Below the pieces are notes generated by a model. That model saw nothing but the letters and a program-made list of their open reading frames with translations, ran no database searches and was not told the DNA's origin. 64,000 nucleotides of DNA, from assembly GCA_903632075.3 (NCBI GenBank), contig CAHIKZ030000126.1, forward strand, positions 406,501 through 470,500, given 5' to 3'. Below are positions 1 through 12,683 of this stretch, piece by piece. The position numbers and the translations under genes were made by a program. Position 1 is the stretch's first letter. Each line of letters begins with the position of its first letter. The stretch is from Acanthosepion pharaonis (lineage: Eukaryota > Mollusca > Cephalopoda > Sepiida > Sepiidae).

Positions 1-330
1 TTGACAGTGGTTTACGCTCCCCTGCTGTCAGCAGCTGAACGTGACAGGTCTCTATCCTGGGCACCTGTGGACTGCCGTTGAACTTCCGTGTGACCCCTTT
101 TATAGTGTTTTTTATGGCTTAACAGGCTTGAAAAATGAAGCGAGTATAATTAGGAGGGAAGCATTTTTATTGGACGAAAAATAGAGCACTTTAAATATTA
201 TTTTATTTTTCGACCGGAACACGTGTGTCGGGAACATTTGTAAAGAAAGATAATGGTCATTTTGTGACGGGGCTTTGTCCCGTTTACATCTGGTTCTCGC
301 TCTTGAGTATTTGCCTGTAAATCAGCCGAG
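1..330 (-). promoter_or_regulatory. CpG-richer edge with minus-strand TATA motif, LTR- or promoter-like
   Basis: This edge is richer in G, C and CpG than the following AT-rich DNA. Read on the minus strand it carries TATAAAAGGGG (plus positions 94-104), a strong TATA-box match, with AATAAA-type hexamers upstream of it. Transcription would run leftwards out of the window. A compact TATA core next to possible poly(A) signals suggests part of an LTR, but a host promoter is equally possible. No coding sequence is visible here, and the other end of the unit lies outside the window. Confidence 0.3.
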
Positions 331-668
331 ATATGTCTTATTTTATCTTATAACAATATCCTCATCAATTTACTGAGATCATTGTTCACAATAATTGGGA
401 TTTGCTTGATGAATTTGGACACACTTAACTATGTCTTACAGCTTATATTTGTCTGTCCTCTTAGTCACTGGTGGCACATTTAGGCCAGAGCCCTCTAGAG
501 CATAACTAATCTTGAACACAAATGACTTAGCCAGCTTCTCAAAAGTGACCATGTCTGAGTCACTGTGATTTTCAAATATCTGGCAAACCTTGTATTTCAA
601 GATCTCATGTGTCTATAACTTACAAAACATATGAATGACAACATCATTACAAAAGAATGTGAAAGTAT
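331..668. other. AT-rich stretch, nothing recognised
   Basis: No ORF of note, no repeat shared with the rest of the window, and no recognisable regulatory motif. Confidence 0.4.
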
Positions 669-1000
669 CTGTTTATATTTCTGAGATGAGATTTTGTAAT
701 TATTCATATTATGAAGACTGTTGTCTTCATCTTTGTTGCCATATTCATAACGTTTTGACCATTGCACACTTTGGCCTTCTTCAGGTGATTGGAATTTTGA
801 ACTGAATCCTTTATTTCATCCACCAGGGTAGATTGTTTTAGCTCCATGTACCATGTCTCTTTCAGATGTCTTAGTTATCTCCCTTTAACTCAACTCTTCA
901 AGTTTTTGTTCATTACTGCAGTAGCCAGTTAATAAACTCACAACTCTCTGGGTCAAGTCACTGAATTCAACCAATGTTTTTAGCCACTGAGCCATGTGTT
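669..1000. repeat. Interspersed repeat, family R1, single copy
   Basis: This segment is clearly similar, in the same orientation, to 61519-61800, and inverted to 61806-62042. Shared landmarks include TATTTCTGAGATGAG at its left end, a block related to ACTATTGTCCTC, CTTCTTCAGGTG, GGTAGA..GTT.TAG and the closing GCCATGTG. It is more diverged and has fewer CpGs than the 61.5-kb copies, so it is probably older. No autonomous coding capacity is visible. The motif order (CCTGAAGAAGG followed in the other copies by GCCGAAACG) resembles the 3' portion of some retroelements, but I cannot name the parent. Confidence 0.6.
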
Positions 1001-3380
1001 CTCAAGCATATGTTGCATCCAGAAATGAGGATAGCAGTCTGAACAATGTAAATGGCATAAAGAGTGTGAAAGATTTAAATGAAGTTCAAATATACTTCAT
1101 ATACTGGACTTAAATTGGCAGTTTAAGTAAAGTCCTGTATTCAGTGTTGAAATGTGTATGATGTCATAATAAGATGCAAAGAATTTACAGTAGTGGTTTA
1201 CACTAATGGGTAATGAACTGATTAATTTATGGAAATAATTAAACAAGTAATAATTAGAAAGACTGAAATAAGCATTTGTGAAGGGTTAGATGTGGGATTC
1301 TGAAAGTTTTCAAATGTAGACTCAAATTTGTCTGACTGAACAGATGTGAATTCTTTGCATGTTTCCATGATGTCATACACTTCTGCATAGATTACAGTAC
1401 TTGTACCTAAATTACTAAAGATGCAGAAATTTGAACACAAATACTGAGACTGAAAAAGATTCTCTGGTCAATCTGCAGTCAAAAAATGACAAAGATTAAG
1501 AAACAAGACACAGCTGCAAAAGTACAAAAAAAAATGGCAATTGTTAAAAAAAGATGATGTAAAGAGAATGGAGAAAATTACAACCCCCCCAAATTCAGTC
1601 TTTCTGTTAAATAGGAAAAAACAAATCTTAACTATATCCGTATTTTTCCACTGATTGGTACTCACTCAGCAAATAAACAAAGAATAACCAAAAGGGAAAT
1701 TTATTAAACTAACTTACATTTTGATAACATGAAAATGTTACTAAGTTCTTGTGGCCAAGAGAAAGGGAAACAATTTTGGTAGATTGAAAAACCAGCTATT
1801 TGATACAAGATGATTTTTTTTTTTTTTTTTTTTAATATTGCATCGTTCTTTTCCTTTTCCCTCCTGCTGTTTATGTGCTATATTCACCCATCATTTTGCA
1901 TGTTCTCCTGATATAAAAATCCCTGCACCCACAAATAAGCTGAGGAAAGTTAAAAGTTGATAAAAGATCTATTTACACATATTTATAATTAACTAACTTT
2001 AATTATATCACTCGGCCATTTAAGTGGATATAACTCTCATTGTGATTTTTGTAGGAATACCATACTTGTCTGATCATAACTAGTTTGTTCATCATCCAAT
2101 TAGCTGAAATTGCTCCAGACATCAAGAAAATGACTAGCCAGTTGATAGACTTGGATATTATTGTGAAAATTAATATTTATCACCTTTCCTCTCCTCCCCC
2201 ACCTATTGAGATCTGCAATATACATTTGGAGGTTTATCCATATTCCATCTCTAATCTGGACAGATGCCTGTCCTTCTTCCCCAATAGCCATCAATAATGT
2301 GTATGGACACCTGTATTCATACTTAAATATTGCTCACTGAGGCATCAAGTTCCTTATCTGACCTGATGTAGATGACATACTGTACCAAAATACAGCTTTG
2401 ATAGAGATAAGCCATCTCTTGGTTTTTCTTTTACCACTTAGTCAATATGTAACTGTATTTGATATTCCATCTACTAAGCATTTATTTTAACAATTCCATA
2501 TGAAAGGTGGCACTGTTATCCAAATATGTTCCACCCTAATTTCTTTTCATATAGTTATTCTTCTGGATTTGTAATCAATCATCAAAAGGTATAATCTCTG
2601 CTGATAATGTGTCATATCCATGGTGAATCATTTCCAGGGAAGATTCACCTGAATTTCTTACTTTTCATGTGTACTCAACATCATTACACTCATCACAGTT
2701 TCTGACCCCCATGAAATAGCCTCCATAGGTACTTCGGGATCAACTCTTCTGAACAGAAATAGTCTTATCCCACTTATCCTTCTGTATGGTAAACTGACCG
2801 TAGCAGATATTTTATTATTATCCTAATTTATACTGTTCCTGTTCATGGAAACTGATATTATATTTACAGAGCAGCAAAAGTTGTTCTTATAGTGATAATT
2901 TCTTATCTATATAGATGTCTTAAACCCATATACTGTACAAATTATTAGCATATCCAGGATGTTGTTCTTCCTTTTTCATTATGAAGTATATGGAAGGTCT
3001 TATTGAGTTCACATGGTGGGGTCAAAGGGATAGTTCATTAGATAAGACTGAGTCTGAGACATGCTTCTGTAGAGAGAGCCTCAGACATGTTCTCATTCGT
3101 ACTAAACGAATGGTGGGCTTAAGGTTTGTTTGAATCTATTCCCTATCGTTCACACATATGCGGCTCTTTTGATGGTTCCAAACAAATTCAAATCTATTCC
3201 ATCTCTAGAAAAATATAGTCAAGTGGATGAACTCATTTGTTATAGTGTATATGGGTTCTTAAAACAATTGGGAGTTCAATCCCTCGGTTAAAAGAAGTGG
3301 GGAAAAATCATGACCTTCTGGTTCCATCGAAGAAACAGAAAAGGAAACACAAAGTCTGGAGAGAGAATTAACAGATAAGC
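1001..3380. other. AT-rich, unassigned
   Basis: No convincing coding sequence. It contains a poly(T) run near 1813-1832. The short ORFs in this interval lack recognisable domains and are of the length expected by chance. Confidence 0.4.
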
Positions 3381-3600
3381 ATTATCCCCCCCTCACACAC
3401 ACACACACACTCAAGCATGGAAGGCAGAATGAGAACAATCTACTTTTGTGGATTGAATAAATGGTTTGATTCAAAATTCTAAGAAGTTTACTAACAACAG
3501 ATACCTGGAAAATGCTGGAATGTACAACAGCAAAAATGCTGTGTGCATAACAGCCAAGATGAAGATAATAGAAAAGATACAATAAATCTGTATTCTTCAA
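3381..3600. repeat. Interspersed repeat, family R2, copy 1, with short (CA) run
   Basis: A short (CA)n tract at about 3397-3412 is followed by a segment matching 51955-52085. Both copies share a block of the form GA.AACAATCTACT.TTGTGGATTGAATAA, then AAATTCT, then a CATAACA.CCAAGAT.AA block. The two copies have the same orientation. The core also resembles a short part of family R1 (GAGGACAATAGTCTGAATAA), so R1 and R2 may be branches of one family. Confidence 0.5.
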
Positions 3601-4459
3601 TCAAATCAAAATTAATCTAAATATTGATACAAAAATATCAGTTCTGGAAAAGCCAGCTGCTCTGTAGCATATTTTTTTTTTAGTCCTCTTCATTTTCATG
3701 CCAACCCACTGATATAAAGTGTCACTTCCTTTTCTACCGGAGCTTATGTTGTATTCACCAATTATTTCAGAACTCAATAGTTGTGTTGGTATTGTTGGGA
3801 GAGGCATTATGTCAAATATTTTCCCTTTAAAATCATATTTGTAACCAATGTAGAAGTAAGAGTTTATAAATAAAACTTGTGTTGAATCAGAACTGAAAAA
3901 AATAATCTGAAAATTACGTCTACTTCACTTAGGAGATACATTTTCTTCACATAAGAAATTTTTAATTTAAATGTATACATTGTTCATGTTAGACAACAAT
4001 TAGGCACAGGGTTTGATAGCAATCATAAAAAAAAATGAATGAAAATAATAAAAAAAAAAAAAGATCTAAAACTCTGAAAAAGTTCTCAGAGAGTTAAAAG
4101 TTCTTTGAGAACTGAATTAAGAGTGGCTGATAAAATTGATTGTACAGTTGCTTTTCATTGTAAAAACAAAACCCAATAAAAACAGTCGATGTTATTGAAG
4201 AAAATGAATTAAATCTTTGTGTTACTCACTGCCAACTGATTTGAAAATATTGCCTTGTGGTACAGTTCAATTAAGTCAATTTGGTAAAGTCCATTTTATT
4301 TCCACATAACATTTAATACAATCCCAAATCTGAATACATCAACAGGAGAATCGCCTGCGGAAGTAATGATCAATATGTTGGACTATTTTTGCTAAAATTA
4401 TCCCTGGTAAACAAGACAATTCAAATATTAGTAAAATAAGAGCTTCATTGATATTTTGT

Positions 4460-4462
<3 letters not shown>

Positions 4463-4493
<31 letters not shown>
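4463..4493. repeat. (CA)n microsatellite
   Basis: About 15 perfect CA units. Confidence 0.95.
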
Positions 4494-4495
<2 letters not shown>

Positions 4496-5564
4496 GTGAG
4501 AAAGGTTGCTAGCAGGAGAAATATTGACAAATAGAGGAAGGTGGCTTATATTATAAAAAGTAATTAAAAGACTACCTAAAATTTATCCATTTGATATTGA
4601 TGTAGGATCAGAAAACAAACAAATGGTTTTTCTACAAGATTTTGTGTCACATATTTCAGATACCTACACCAGCAGAAGCTGGTCAAAAAGAAAAAAAAAC
4701 ACAACCAAGTTTGTAATGTGTGGGCAACGTACAGATATACACATAACTGACCAATGGCAGGAGACATCAAAATTAGCAACCAACCAGAGATCTCTAAAAA
4801 ATAGACATAATACTTGTGCCTGGTTTCTAGATGAAAAAGAAAATTAGCTTCATTTGAGCCGGTTTGATCTTGGTAGACACTGTAGAAAGCACATTACATG
4901 TTCATTCAGACAGGATAATTAACTAAACAAATGGTTCTATTTACTGTGTGAGCCAGTTGTACCTCTAAATTTCATCAGTCTCAGAATCAAACCTTTTTGT
5001 CCAGTCTAAAAATAGATTAACTCATGACACCGAGAAGACCTTCAACACCCACAAAATTTAGAGATAACAATGAAATTTATTCTTGTCTCTAAATTATTTT
5101 CATCACCCAAAAACTGTCTTTATGAGCCTATTTAAGACAATGAATAGAGACAACAAAATAATTTTCTTCAGTAGCACCATGCAAAAAATGATAAATAGAA
5201 CCATTCGCAATGATTTCTATATAAGATTCTTCACTTCAACACATTGAACCCAGTCATAAGAAATTCTTTCTTCAAGACTATTTGTAGTGGCAGCCTGACT
5301 GTTAATGTAGCCTTGATACAATACAACCATCCTGCTGTGAACATTAATAATTAAGGGACAGGCAAATATTGAGAAGTACAAATTGGACTGAAGCAGTGGA
5401 AACACCTACTTATGTAATTAAGATGAAATTAATTTATTTACATTTTATACAAACCAAATTTCAGCAATTGTCAAGTATGTCTATCAAGTTAGAATTATTT
5501 ACTCATACTGTGCATGTGTGGTACATGATTGTAATTTTAAAGCAAGTTTGTTGAAATTTTTGCC

Positions 5565-5589
5565 TTTTTTTTTTTTTTTTTTTTTTTTT
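5565..5589. repeat. Poly(T) tract, T25
   Basis: Uninterrupted T run in AT-rich DNA. It could be the reverse of a retroposon poly(A) tail, but no element is visible beside it. Confidence 0.9.
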
Positions 5590-6778
5590 GACTAGTTTTT
5601 GGCAACGCCATTTAATGGTCATTGGAAGTTCCCTGGCAGACAAGTGGGGTAATTCCAGATATTCATCTCCATTAATAGCCAATTACTATATGACAAAACA
5701 AGCTGCATTACAAATAAGACATCTTTCACGTTAGCATTCATTCAAAGAACTTTTTCTTTTATAATGCAAACTTTACCAAAGAAGCTTTTCCAAAGAGTCT
5801 CAGTTTATTCATTTTCCTCTACTTTCAGATTTTCAATAAAAGTGCAAGTTGGAATCTTTGCCATAATCTAATAAGCAAGTTGGTTGGAATAAGAGATGTT
5901 GGAAAAATCTGAGAATTGAGTTGAATTAGTTTAGAATTCAGTTTATTTGAATGAAATGGTCATTTGTAAATAAACAACAAATTTTTTAAAACAATTTTCA
6001 TTACAAATAAAAAGAAACTATGCAAAGCCTGTCTCTAATGTCCTTCATCTGTTGTCATTTTTTTTCATAGATTATCATGCATTGTTGTATACCTCCAAGA
6101 ACTGATTGCAGAAAGGCATGGATGTCAGAATTTCATTAATTAAGCATTCCATATCTTTGCTCAATTATATCTTTTAAATTATTTTTAAAATAACAAGGAA
6201 AGGTGGCACACTACACATTGAAAATATTAATTTGATTAATGATTCAGATGAATTTTTAGAAGTGAATAAATTATAGTTTGAATGAAGTTTGAGATTCTCT
6301 ATCAAATCAGTTTTGCAATTCTAAATGATCATTTTCTTAGAATTGAAATTTTTTTTTTTTCTTGGTAACTTCCACAAAAATAAGATTGGGAATATTTAAT
6401 TAATAAGCAGTGGTGGGGGGGTACATTATTATAGAACAAAGAGTACAAACATTTTACAAATTATCAACACTTCAAAGCAATTAACCATAGTCTATAACTT
6501 TGTTTAATATGCCTGTATAAATTTGTTATTTGTTGTTGTACAAAAACAATTATTTGATTTTGCCTCAACCTCTCCTAATTCTTACACCTGTGACATGATT
6601 TATCTTTCCTTCCTTGTTCACTAATTCACAAACCAGCAACAAACCCACCAGCATCCTTTATAAGTAGGTTTATATACTGCTATATAGTAATTCATTGAAA
6701 AAAATAATTAAAAAGCAAACCAGCAATTGAAAAAGTCAGTAGTAGTAAATTTGGTATGTATTTGTTTGTTTGTATAGT

Positions 6779-6870
6779 GGCATATCAACTCCTTATCCTT
6801 TACTATGAAAATATATTGCTGGTATTTTTACTATAAAAGTTTTTATACTTTCACTGTTTTCACACCACTT
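6779..6870 (+). repeat. Short repeat also found inserted at 38787-38953
   Basis: GCATATCAACTCCTTAT, TATTGCTGGTA and TATACTTTCA occur here in the same order and orientation as in the short insert that interrupts the RTE fragment at 38.8 kb. The copies differ by indels. The family and its termini are not known to me. Confidence 0.5.
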
Positions 6871-7358
6871 TGGGAGTTAATTATTTGCTCATAGCTAGGA
6901 CCCTAACAGGAGCTACCATTCCAGGTCAGGCTTGACCTGGGAATAATAGAAATTAAGAGGTGATTTCATGCTCTTCAAAACCTTCCAAGAGAGGCCTTGC
7001 TGCTGGATGTAGTTTATCATAATACCCACAACCAAATTCTAAAATTCCCATGTCTAAATCCCAAATTCCTTAATTCTAGCATTTCTTAATCCATGTTAGT
7101 CTCTAAAAGAATCCCACATTCATACAAACTTTAAATTTTAAATTCTGAAAGCCAAATCCCCCAGACTTTATAAGTTTCATACACTTTTTAAAAGCACCAT
7201 GTAATTTTTACAAAATAATAGTTTAGTTAATATTTTTTAGTTTCAGTACCCCAAAATCTTCCTCAAAATTGTCAAAAAGTGCTATTTAACAGGTTGTTGT
7301 GGAACTATGATGACCAAAATAAGGTTCATGTATGTTGTCTTCCCCAAGATCAGAATAA

Positions 7359-9338
7359 ATGAGAATGATGGTTAAAGGCTATACTTCAAGACAACATCCC
7401 TGGCAAACCACTGTTGTTTGTGAAAGTCATTTTCCATTTGATTATGAAACAGTGGTTATTAGAGAAGTATGGCCCAGAAATCCACCATCAGTATTTGATC
7501 ATTTGCCATTACCTAGACCTCAACCCAAACCAAGAACAACAAATAAAACGTCTGCTTCTGTGCAAAATGATGAGTTAGCACAGTTTCTAAAATTCTCACT
7601 TTTGAAAATTTGTATCAGAATATTGATAAACAGGATTTTGTGTCAGCAGTTACATGCTATAAATCAAACAATCAGTTGTTCATCTAATCTACTGATTTTT
7701 AACTGGTGGTATTTCAATTTTTAATTAAAATGTTTGAAGACTTGAGATTTGAATGTTACCATCCTGCTATATATACAACAATTTTTTTTCTTTCAAAAAG
7801 TCGAATATCAATGTTTCAGCACTGGTCACAAATCAATGAAGTAATTTATTATCTTAGTAACTTAAAAATTGATAATAAGAAAAAAAATTTAAAAGAACAT
7901 ATTAATGCTCTATCATCACAAAGAATAGGGACACAACATAGTTTTGATATTCTTATCAGGGCATTTGAATATTTTCTTATGTCTCAGTCATTATATAACA
8001 GACTTTAGGATGATTTTATGTTATCCAGTATAACATTATCAGCTTTGACATCAAAAGTCTCAAAATTAGATAACTTTAATTTTCTTGGTGATATTTTTAG
8101 TAAAATTTCTGAAAATCAGAAGTGTATCCTTTTAGTTGAAGTGTATGTCAAAGTTGGTCTACAATATCATGGAGGAAATTTGTTTTGGCTGAAAATTCTG
8201 AGGGATTAGCAAAAACAGTATTGGGTATCATGGTAAAATCTGTAAATGGTGGACCAAAATTTTTACATAAAATGATTCCAGTTGCAAAATTAGATGCAAC
8301 TTTTTCATATGAAAAAATTTTATATATTGTTGATGCAATCAAACAAATGGTCAAGTAATTGCAATTGTATATGACAACAACAGGATCCATAAATTAAAAA
8401 AAAAAAAAAATGGACACTATTTTTAATAAGCCTTTGATAACTAAAAATGGCTTGTACTTAATTTTTGATTATGTCTACTGTTTTAAAAATATTTGAAATA
8501 ATTGGATTCCTGAACCTACTCCTGAATTACTGTTAAATGGGAAATTAACGTAGCTGTTTACACAAAACCTGTTGAATGACAAAATGTTTCCCATTGTTTA
8601 AAAATCTTTTGTGATCAAATTGTAGCTGCCATTAAGACACACCCATTATTAAATGGGGTGCATACTGCAGAAACAGTTAATTTCATTGAAAAAGTCTTAA
8701 AATTTTGAAAAATCATCTCTGTCAAAGAAATATATGGAGATAAGAAAAATGATCCACTAAAAAAAGTGAAATCAGATTTAGATGAATATTTTATTTCTTT
8801 CAAATTTTGGAAAAATTTGAAAAAGAATGGAAGAAAAAGAATGAAATCATTAACAAGATTAAATTTAGTCATTGAACAGACATGCAATGGCTTAATTGAT
8901 GCTTGCAGATATTTGCTAAACAATGGGTTTAATTTTGTTATGCTTGTTGAATTTACTACAGGTTATTTAGAAAATCAATTTGGAAAATTAAGACAAAGTT
9001 CTAGAGGTATGTATTTCATAATGGTTCAAAATCTCATTGAAAAATTTCATATTGTAAAAACTAAACTACTTAAATTAAATGTTGATATCAAAGAATACAA
9101 CTTTGATCCAGGCCATAATTGCTCAAAATGTGAACATTTGCTGGATGAAATGGGATGCCAAACATTTGATAATTTACCAGACCTTAAAACTAGGATTCCT
9201 AAAGATATTAAAATGTCACTTTTGTATATAGCAGACTTATGTTATAAGAAAAGATTTTCACAGAAGAGGAAATATTTAATAATATTAGTTTTTATTTTCA
9301 AGAATATGAAAGTTTTTGAAAGAAATAGATTGTGGTAA
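7359..9338 (+). pseudogene. P-element-like transposase with THAP remnant, decayed
   Basis: This is a broken DNA-transposase gene read in at least three successive frames. At 7359-7580 the ORF shows the C-terminal half of a THAP zinc finger (the C-x2-H pair in VVCESHF, then a Pro-rich linker). The first two THAP cysteines are not visible. At 7734-8209 comes a helical segment ending in CILLVEVYVKVGLQYHGG, which matches the catalytic-core region of P-element/THAP9-type transposases. That reading continues after a frameshift as GLAKTVLG, GGPKFLHKMIPVAKLDA and further fragments. At 8766-9338 lies the C-terminal portion with ENQFGKLRQSSRGMYFI, the conserved block near the end of this family, followed by a Cys-rich CSKCEHLLDEMGC stretch. 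The intact family runs to roughly 700-900 residues, and what remains covers most of that length. The acidic residue normally before EVYVK appears to be missing. Multiple stops make it non-functional. Terminal inverted repeats were not found. Confidence 0.7.
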
Positions 9339-9716
9339 TTTAAAAATTCCACTGAATGCCACAGGGATACCAGATATTTGTTTTTTTTAATTTTCCCTCT
9401 TGTTACATATATGTAATTGGTTAACTCCCCAAATCCTGTTAACTAATTTTGTGTTCTTGTTAATGTAAATTGATTTTAATTCTTAAAACTGTGTGTACTG
9501 GTAATATCTATTATTGTATCATAGCAAAATAAGTATTTTCTTCATTTTCTATGAAACAAAATGTACATTTAACAAAAATCACAAATTTTGTAAAGATTAT
9601 CAAAATTACTGTTTCTCTGAAATTCACATTTTTTTTTATAAAGTGTTTTCAGACGTTGTAGATATAAAATGCTGAAATTGCTTTCTGATTATATTATTAT
9701 TATGAATAATAAAGTG

Positions 9717-9841
9717 TGTTTTGTTACTTTCCACTTTGAGAGCTATATCTGTTTACTGAGACTATAAAAGGACACTGTGAACCTTGTATTCTCAGTTAAA
9801 TAAAGCTTTCTTAAAGCCTACACCTGCATACTTTTGTCATC
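9717..9841 (+). repeat. LTR-like segment with TATA and poly(A) signals
   Basis: TATAAAAGG near 9764-9772 is followed about 30 bases later by AATAAAG, a spacing typical of the promoter and poly(A) signal within a short LTR rather than of a host gene. The stretch begins with TG-rich sequence and lies upstream of, and on the same strand as, the gypsy gag remnant at 10849. It could be that element's 5' LTR or an unrelated solo LTR. No matching 3' copy was found next to the pol end at 22.29 kb, so the assignment is weak. Confidence 0.35.
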
Positions 9842-10346
9842 AGAATTATACAATTATATTTTCTGTAATCAATTAGCATAAACAAATTAACTCCTTATTT
9901 TTGCAATATTATCTAAAAATGTCTTCTTTATGGTGAATAAAGTGATTTTTGTGCATTTAGTTGTCTTATGATATTTTTATTTTTTCTTTGTACATTTGCA
10001 TTTATGGAAATAAGTCAATAATTCTAATATGCTTCCTAATATTATATATAGTTGCTAATTAACTAATTACTGAACATTATTAACAAGTTCCTTGCTAAAA
10101 ATGTTCTCAGTAATTGTTATTTAGTAGTAATCTAGGCCTCCATATATCTACCCCTGCCCCAGTCATAGACCCCAGATGTTTGGTATAAGGATTGCCTTGC
10201 ATCAATCCAAACTTGAAACTGTAGACCCTAAACAACATTTCTCCCAAATCATTTCATAGATTTTTGTAAATACTCTTTAATATGTTATGTTTGATTGTTG
10301 ATATAAAATAGAGATCATTAAATAATGGTTACTCCTCTAAAAATAT

Positions 10347-10378
<32 letters not shown>

Positions 10379-10848
10379 CTGCTATTTTAAAAAGAATTAG
10401 GAAAGAAGCCTCCATCCACCCCCATCAATAATGGAAAGAATAATGGCAATTACTGGACTTGATAAACTGATTTTCCTGAAAAATTGTTTTAGTAGAAAGA
10501 TTTTTATAAATTTCAAGTGGTGGTAGTACTGGCTACTTGTTCAATGAATGTCAAATGCTTGCTTATAAAGAAATGACTTATATTATCATTGAGAACCTTC
10601 TCCTGAAACAGATGTCAACAGTCAATTATAAGCAATAGTGTATTTTTAATCAATTCATACCAAGCAAAGCAATAATGCCACTAAAACACAAGGGCTACTA
10701 GCAGAGAAAGAGAATTTAGAATAAGACTTTAGAAGGAATCAGAAACCCAATCCTAAACAGGAAACAAAGGATAGACTGGAGAGATGTGTGAACTGGACAT
10801 TAGGCAAACTTTTCTATTCCTATTCTGCCAAAAGAGGAAAAAAATTAA
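9842..10848. other. Unassigned sequence before gypsy gag, with T30 tract
   Basis: It contains a T run of about 30 at 10349-10378. If the LTR-like segment at 9.72 kb belongs to the gypsy element, this would be leader sequence enlarged by insertions. No domain is recognisable. Confidence 0.3.
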
Positions 10849-11757
10849 CATGTCCAAAATATTCAAGCCTTATTAACATGACCTAGATCACAATGCCCCT
10901 TATGCTTCTAAGAACTGGAAGCATTGGAAAAGAAGGTTTTGAAATTTTATTCTCAAATTGAGGAGGAAATTCTGGATAAGTTCTGATCTCTGATAAATTG
11001 TTTCATCTAGGTGTATGTGTACATTGAAGATTGTAGAAATTACAAGGAAGTCATCTAAACATTAGACCAACTATATATCAGGACACCTAATAGGATCTCT
11101 GCTAGGCATCAGATTCTGACCAGAATTTAGTAGCCAGCCTTGAGAATTTTCTTCAGGAACTCCAAAATCTTAGTAAAGATTGCAACTATAAAAAAGTCAT
11201 GGCTGAACAATACAGAGAAGAGCAAATAAGAAAGCCTTTATAAGTGTGATTTCATACAATTACATTTTAGCCTTCAATCAAGCACGTGCACTTGATCTCA
11301 CCCAAATAAATTCACAACTTTACTCCTCTACAAGAATTTGTTGGTGCCAGGCATAGTAGCTGCTGTTGGTACCAAAAGTGAATGTTCAGAAGAGAGCCCC
11401 ACAGTTCTAGCCCTGCTGGAAATATCTTACTAGAAAAAGTGCCAATTTTGTGGTAAAACAGCTCACAATCAGAAAGCATGTCCTGCTCATCATGTCACAT
11501 GTTTTAATTGTGAAAAAAAAAAAAGACACTTTTTGAAGGTTTGCTAGAACCAAGTCATCTGGGACAACAGCCATGATGGTTAATTTTAAGCCAATTTGTG
11601 CATAATCCCAGATATCTTTCCTCAAATCTCTCATATGCAACTACAATGGTCACCATAAAAGGCAGACAATTTACTGCTCTTATAGACTCTCATATTTCAG
11701 AAAACTTTATTAGTGAAGACACATTCAACCTATTAAGCCTAAAACTCTGTAATTTTT
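10849..11757 (+). pseudogene. Ty3/gypsy gag and protease remnant (left half of interrupted element)
   Basis: The reading begins around an ATG at 10849 and runs, with many stops and frameshifts, through a capsid-type stretch (WKHWKR near 10917) and ALDLTQINSQLYS near 11290. It then reaches two zinc knuckles, CQFCGKTAHNQKAC (11440-11481, perfect CX2CX4HX4C) and CFNCEKKKRHFLKVC (11500-11544, one residue too long beside an A12 run). The retropepsin segment follows at 11598-11757 with GRQFTALIDSHISENFISED, where the active-site triplet DSG/DTG reads DSH. The coding sequence ends abruptly near 11757, where the LINE insert begins. RT and downstream domains resume at about 19.96 kb. It is non-functional and has few CpGs. 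Confidence 0.75.
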
Positions 11758-11759
11758 GG

Positions 11760-12683
11760 GTATGTGGCGGACATGAGACAGAACCTGGGACGAGCACAAC
11801 TGGTCGCGACTTGCCTTGTCCCCGCCAAAAAAGAGCCCGTATTTGCTTAGCATGTAAAGCTACTGCAGTTGAAATAAGGGAGAGAAAAAAGCACTTACCA
11901 CTCTGCCGTAATCCATCCTCGGCCAGATAACGTAAAATTATTTATTGTACAAAGTACAAATGTGGCACAAGGCCGTGATGGGGAAAGGGGAAAAGGCTGG
12001 TCATCTCCTGTCTTAACTTTAAACTTAGCTAGCCACAATCACTGACCCAAACATACAAACAATGTTCCTTTCACCAAAACAACACATCCATTACATACCA
12101 TTCTTACTACATCCACCAAAATGCCTCAGAGTCTCTATGAAGTTCTAACTAGTCCCCATATATACAATACATGTGTCTGTGGGGGGAGGGGAATAAAATA
12201 ACAATCTAAAAAACCCCAATGAATATTTACAATAAATACAAAACTATATACAAGAAACTAAACAAAAATTTTGTTAGTAGTAAAACCCCCCACAGCCCTA
12301 AATGTGGCAGAGACATCAGTTAACTGGACGAAAACAATGCGGGTCTTAAAAAAGTTAATATAAAACGTTCATACCATCCATGCACTCACTACAAACACAC
12401 ACTCAATCAAACACAACAACAAATACGAAAGACATACTCGAAACGAAAGGCGACCCTCACCAACCAGAGAACTGATACCCCTAACCACCTAACGATGGGA
12501 GGGATGGGGAATTAAACAAAAGAAAAAAAAATAGGGCCAGAAAAAAGGGGGGGCCCAATGAACATACACACCCTAGCTAAGTTAACATGAAAAAAAAAAG
12601 AAAAACTAACTAAAACAAAACAGACCTAAACTAACCTATACAAGGGAGGGGTAGCCAATGTTCACCCCAGCGATCCCAAAATT
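11760..12683 (-). other. LINE 3' UTR and possible 3' end
   Basis: Non-coding stretch downstream of ORF2. A minus-strand AATAAA lies at 11946-11941. The last 170 bases (11760-11930) are more GC-rich than the rest and could belong either to the LINE tail or to another small insert at the junction. No homopolymer tail is present at the gypsy border. Confidence 0.5.
11941..11946 (-). terminator. Poly(A) signal AATAAA of the LINE
   Basis: Exact hexamer on the minus strand, in the non-coding stretch about 740 bases after the ORF2 stop. Its use is inferred from position only. Confidence 0.4.

Larger units (their letters stand above)
3601..6778. other. AT-rich, unassigned
   Basis: Simple repeats only: (CA)n at 4463-4493 and a T25 run at 5565-5589. 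A short inverted repeat built on GTTCTCA/TGAGAAC lies near 4081-4113. No ORF in the interval resembles a known protein. Confidence 0.4.

Noticed and set aside
11850..11930. Splice-like signals (GTAAGT and a pyrimidine tract ending in CAG) on the minus strand
   Set aside because: They would define an intron of only about 35-50 bases in a LINE 3' region; no exon is supported.
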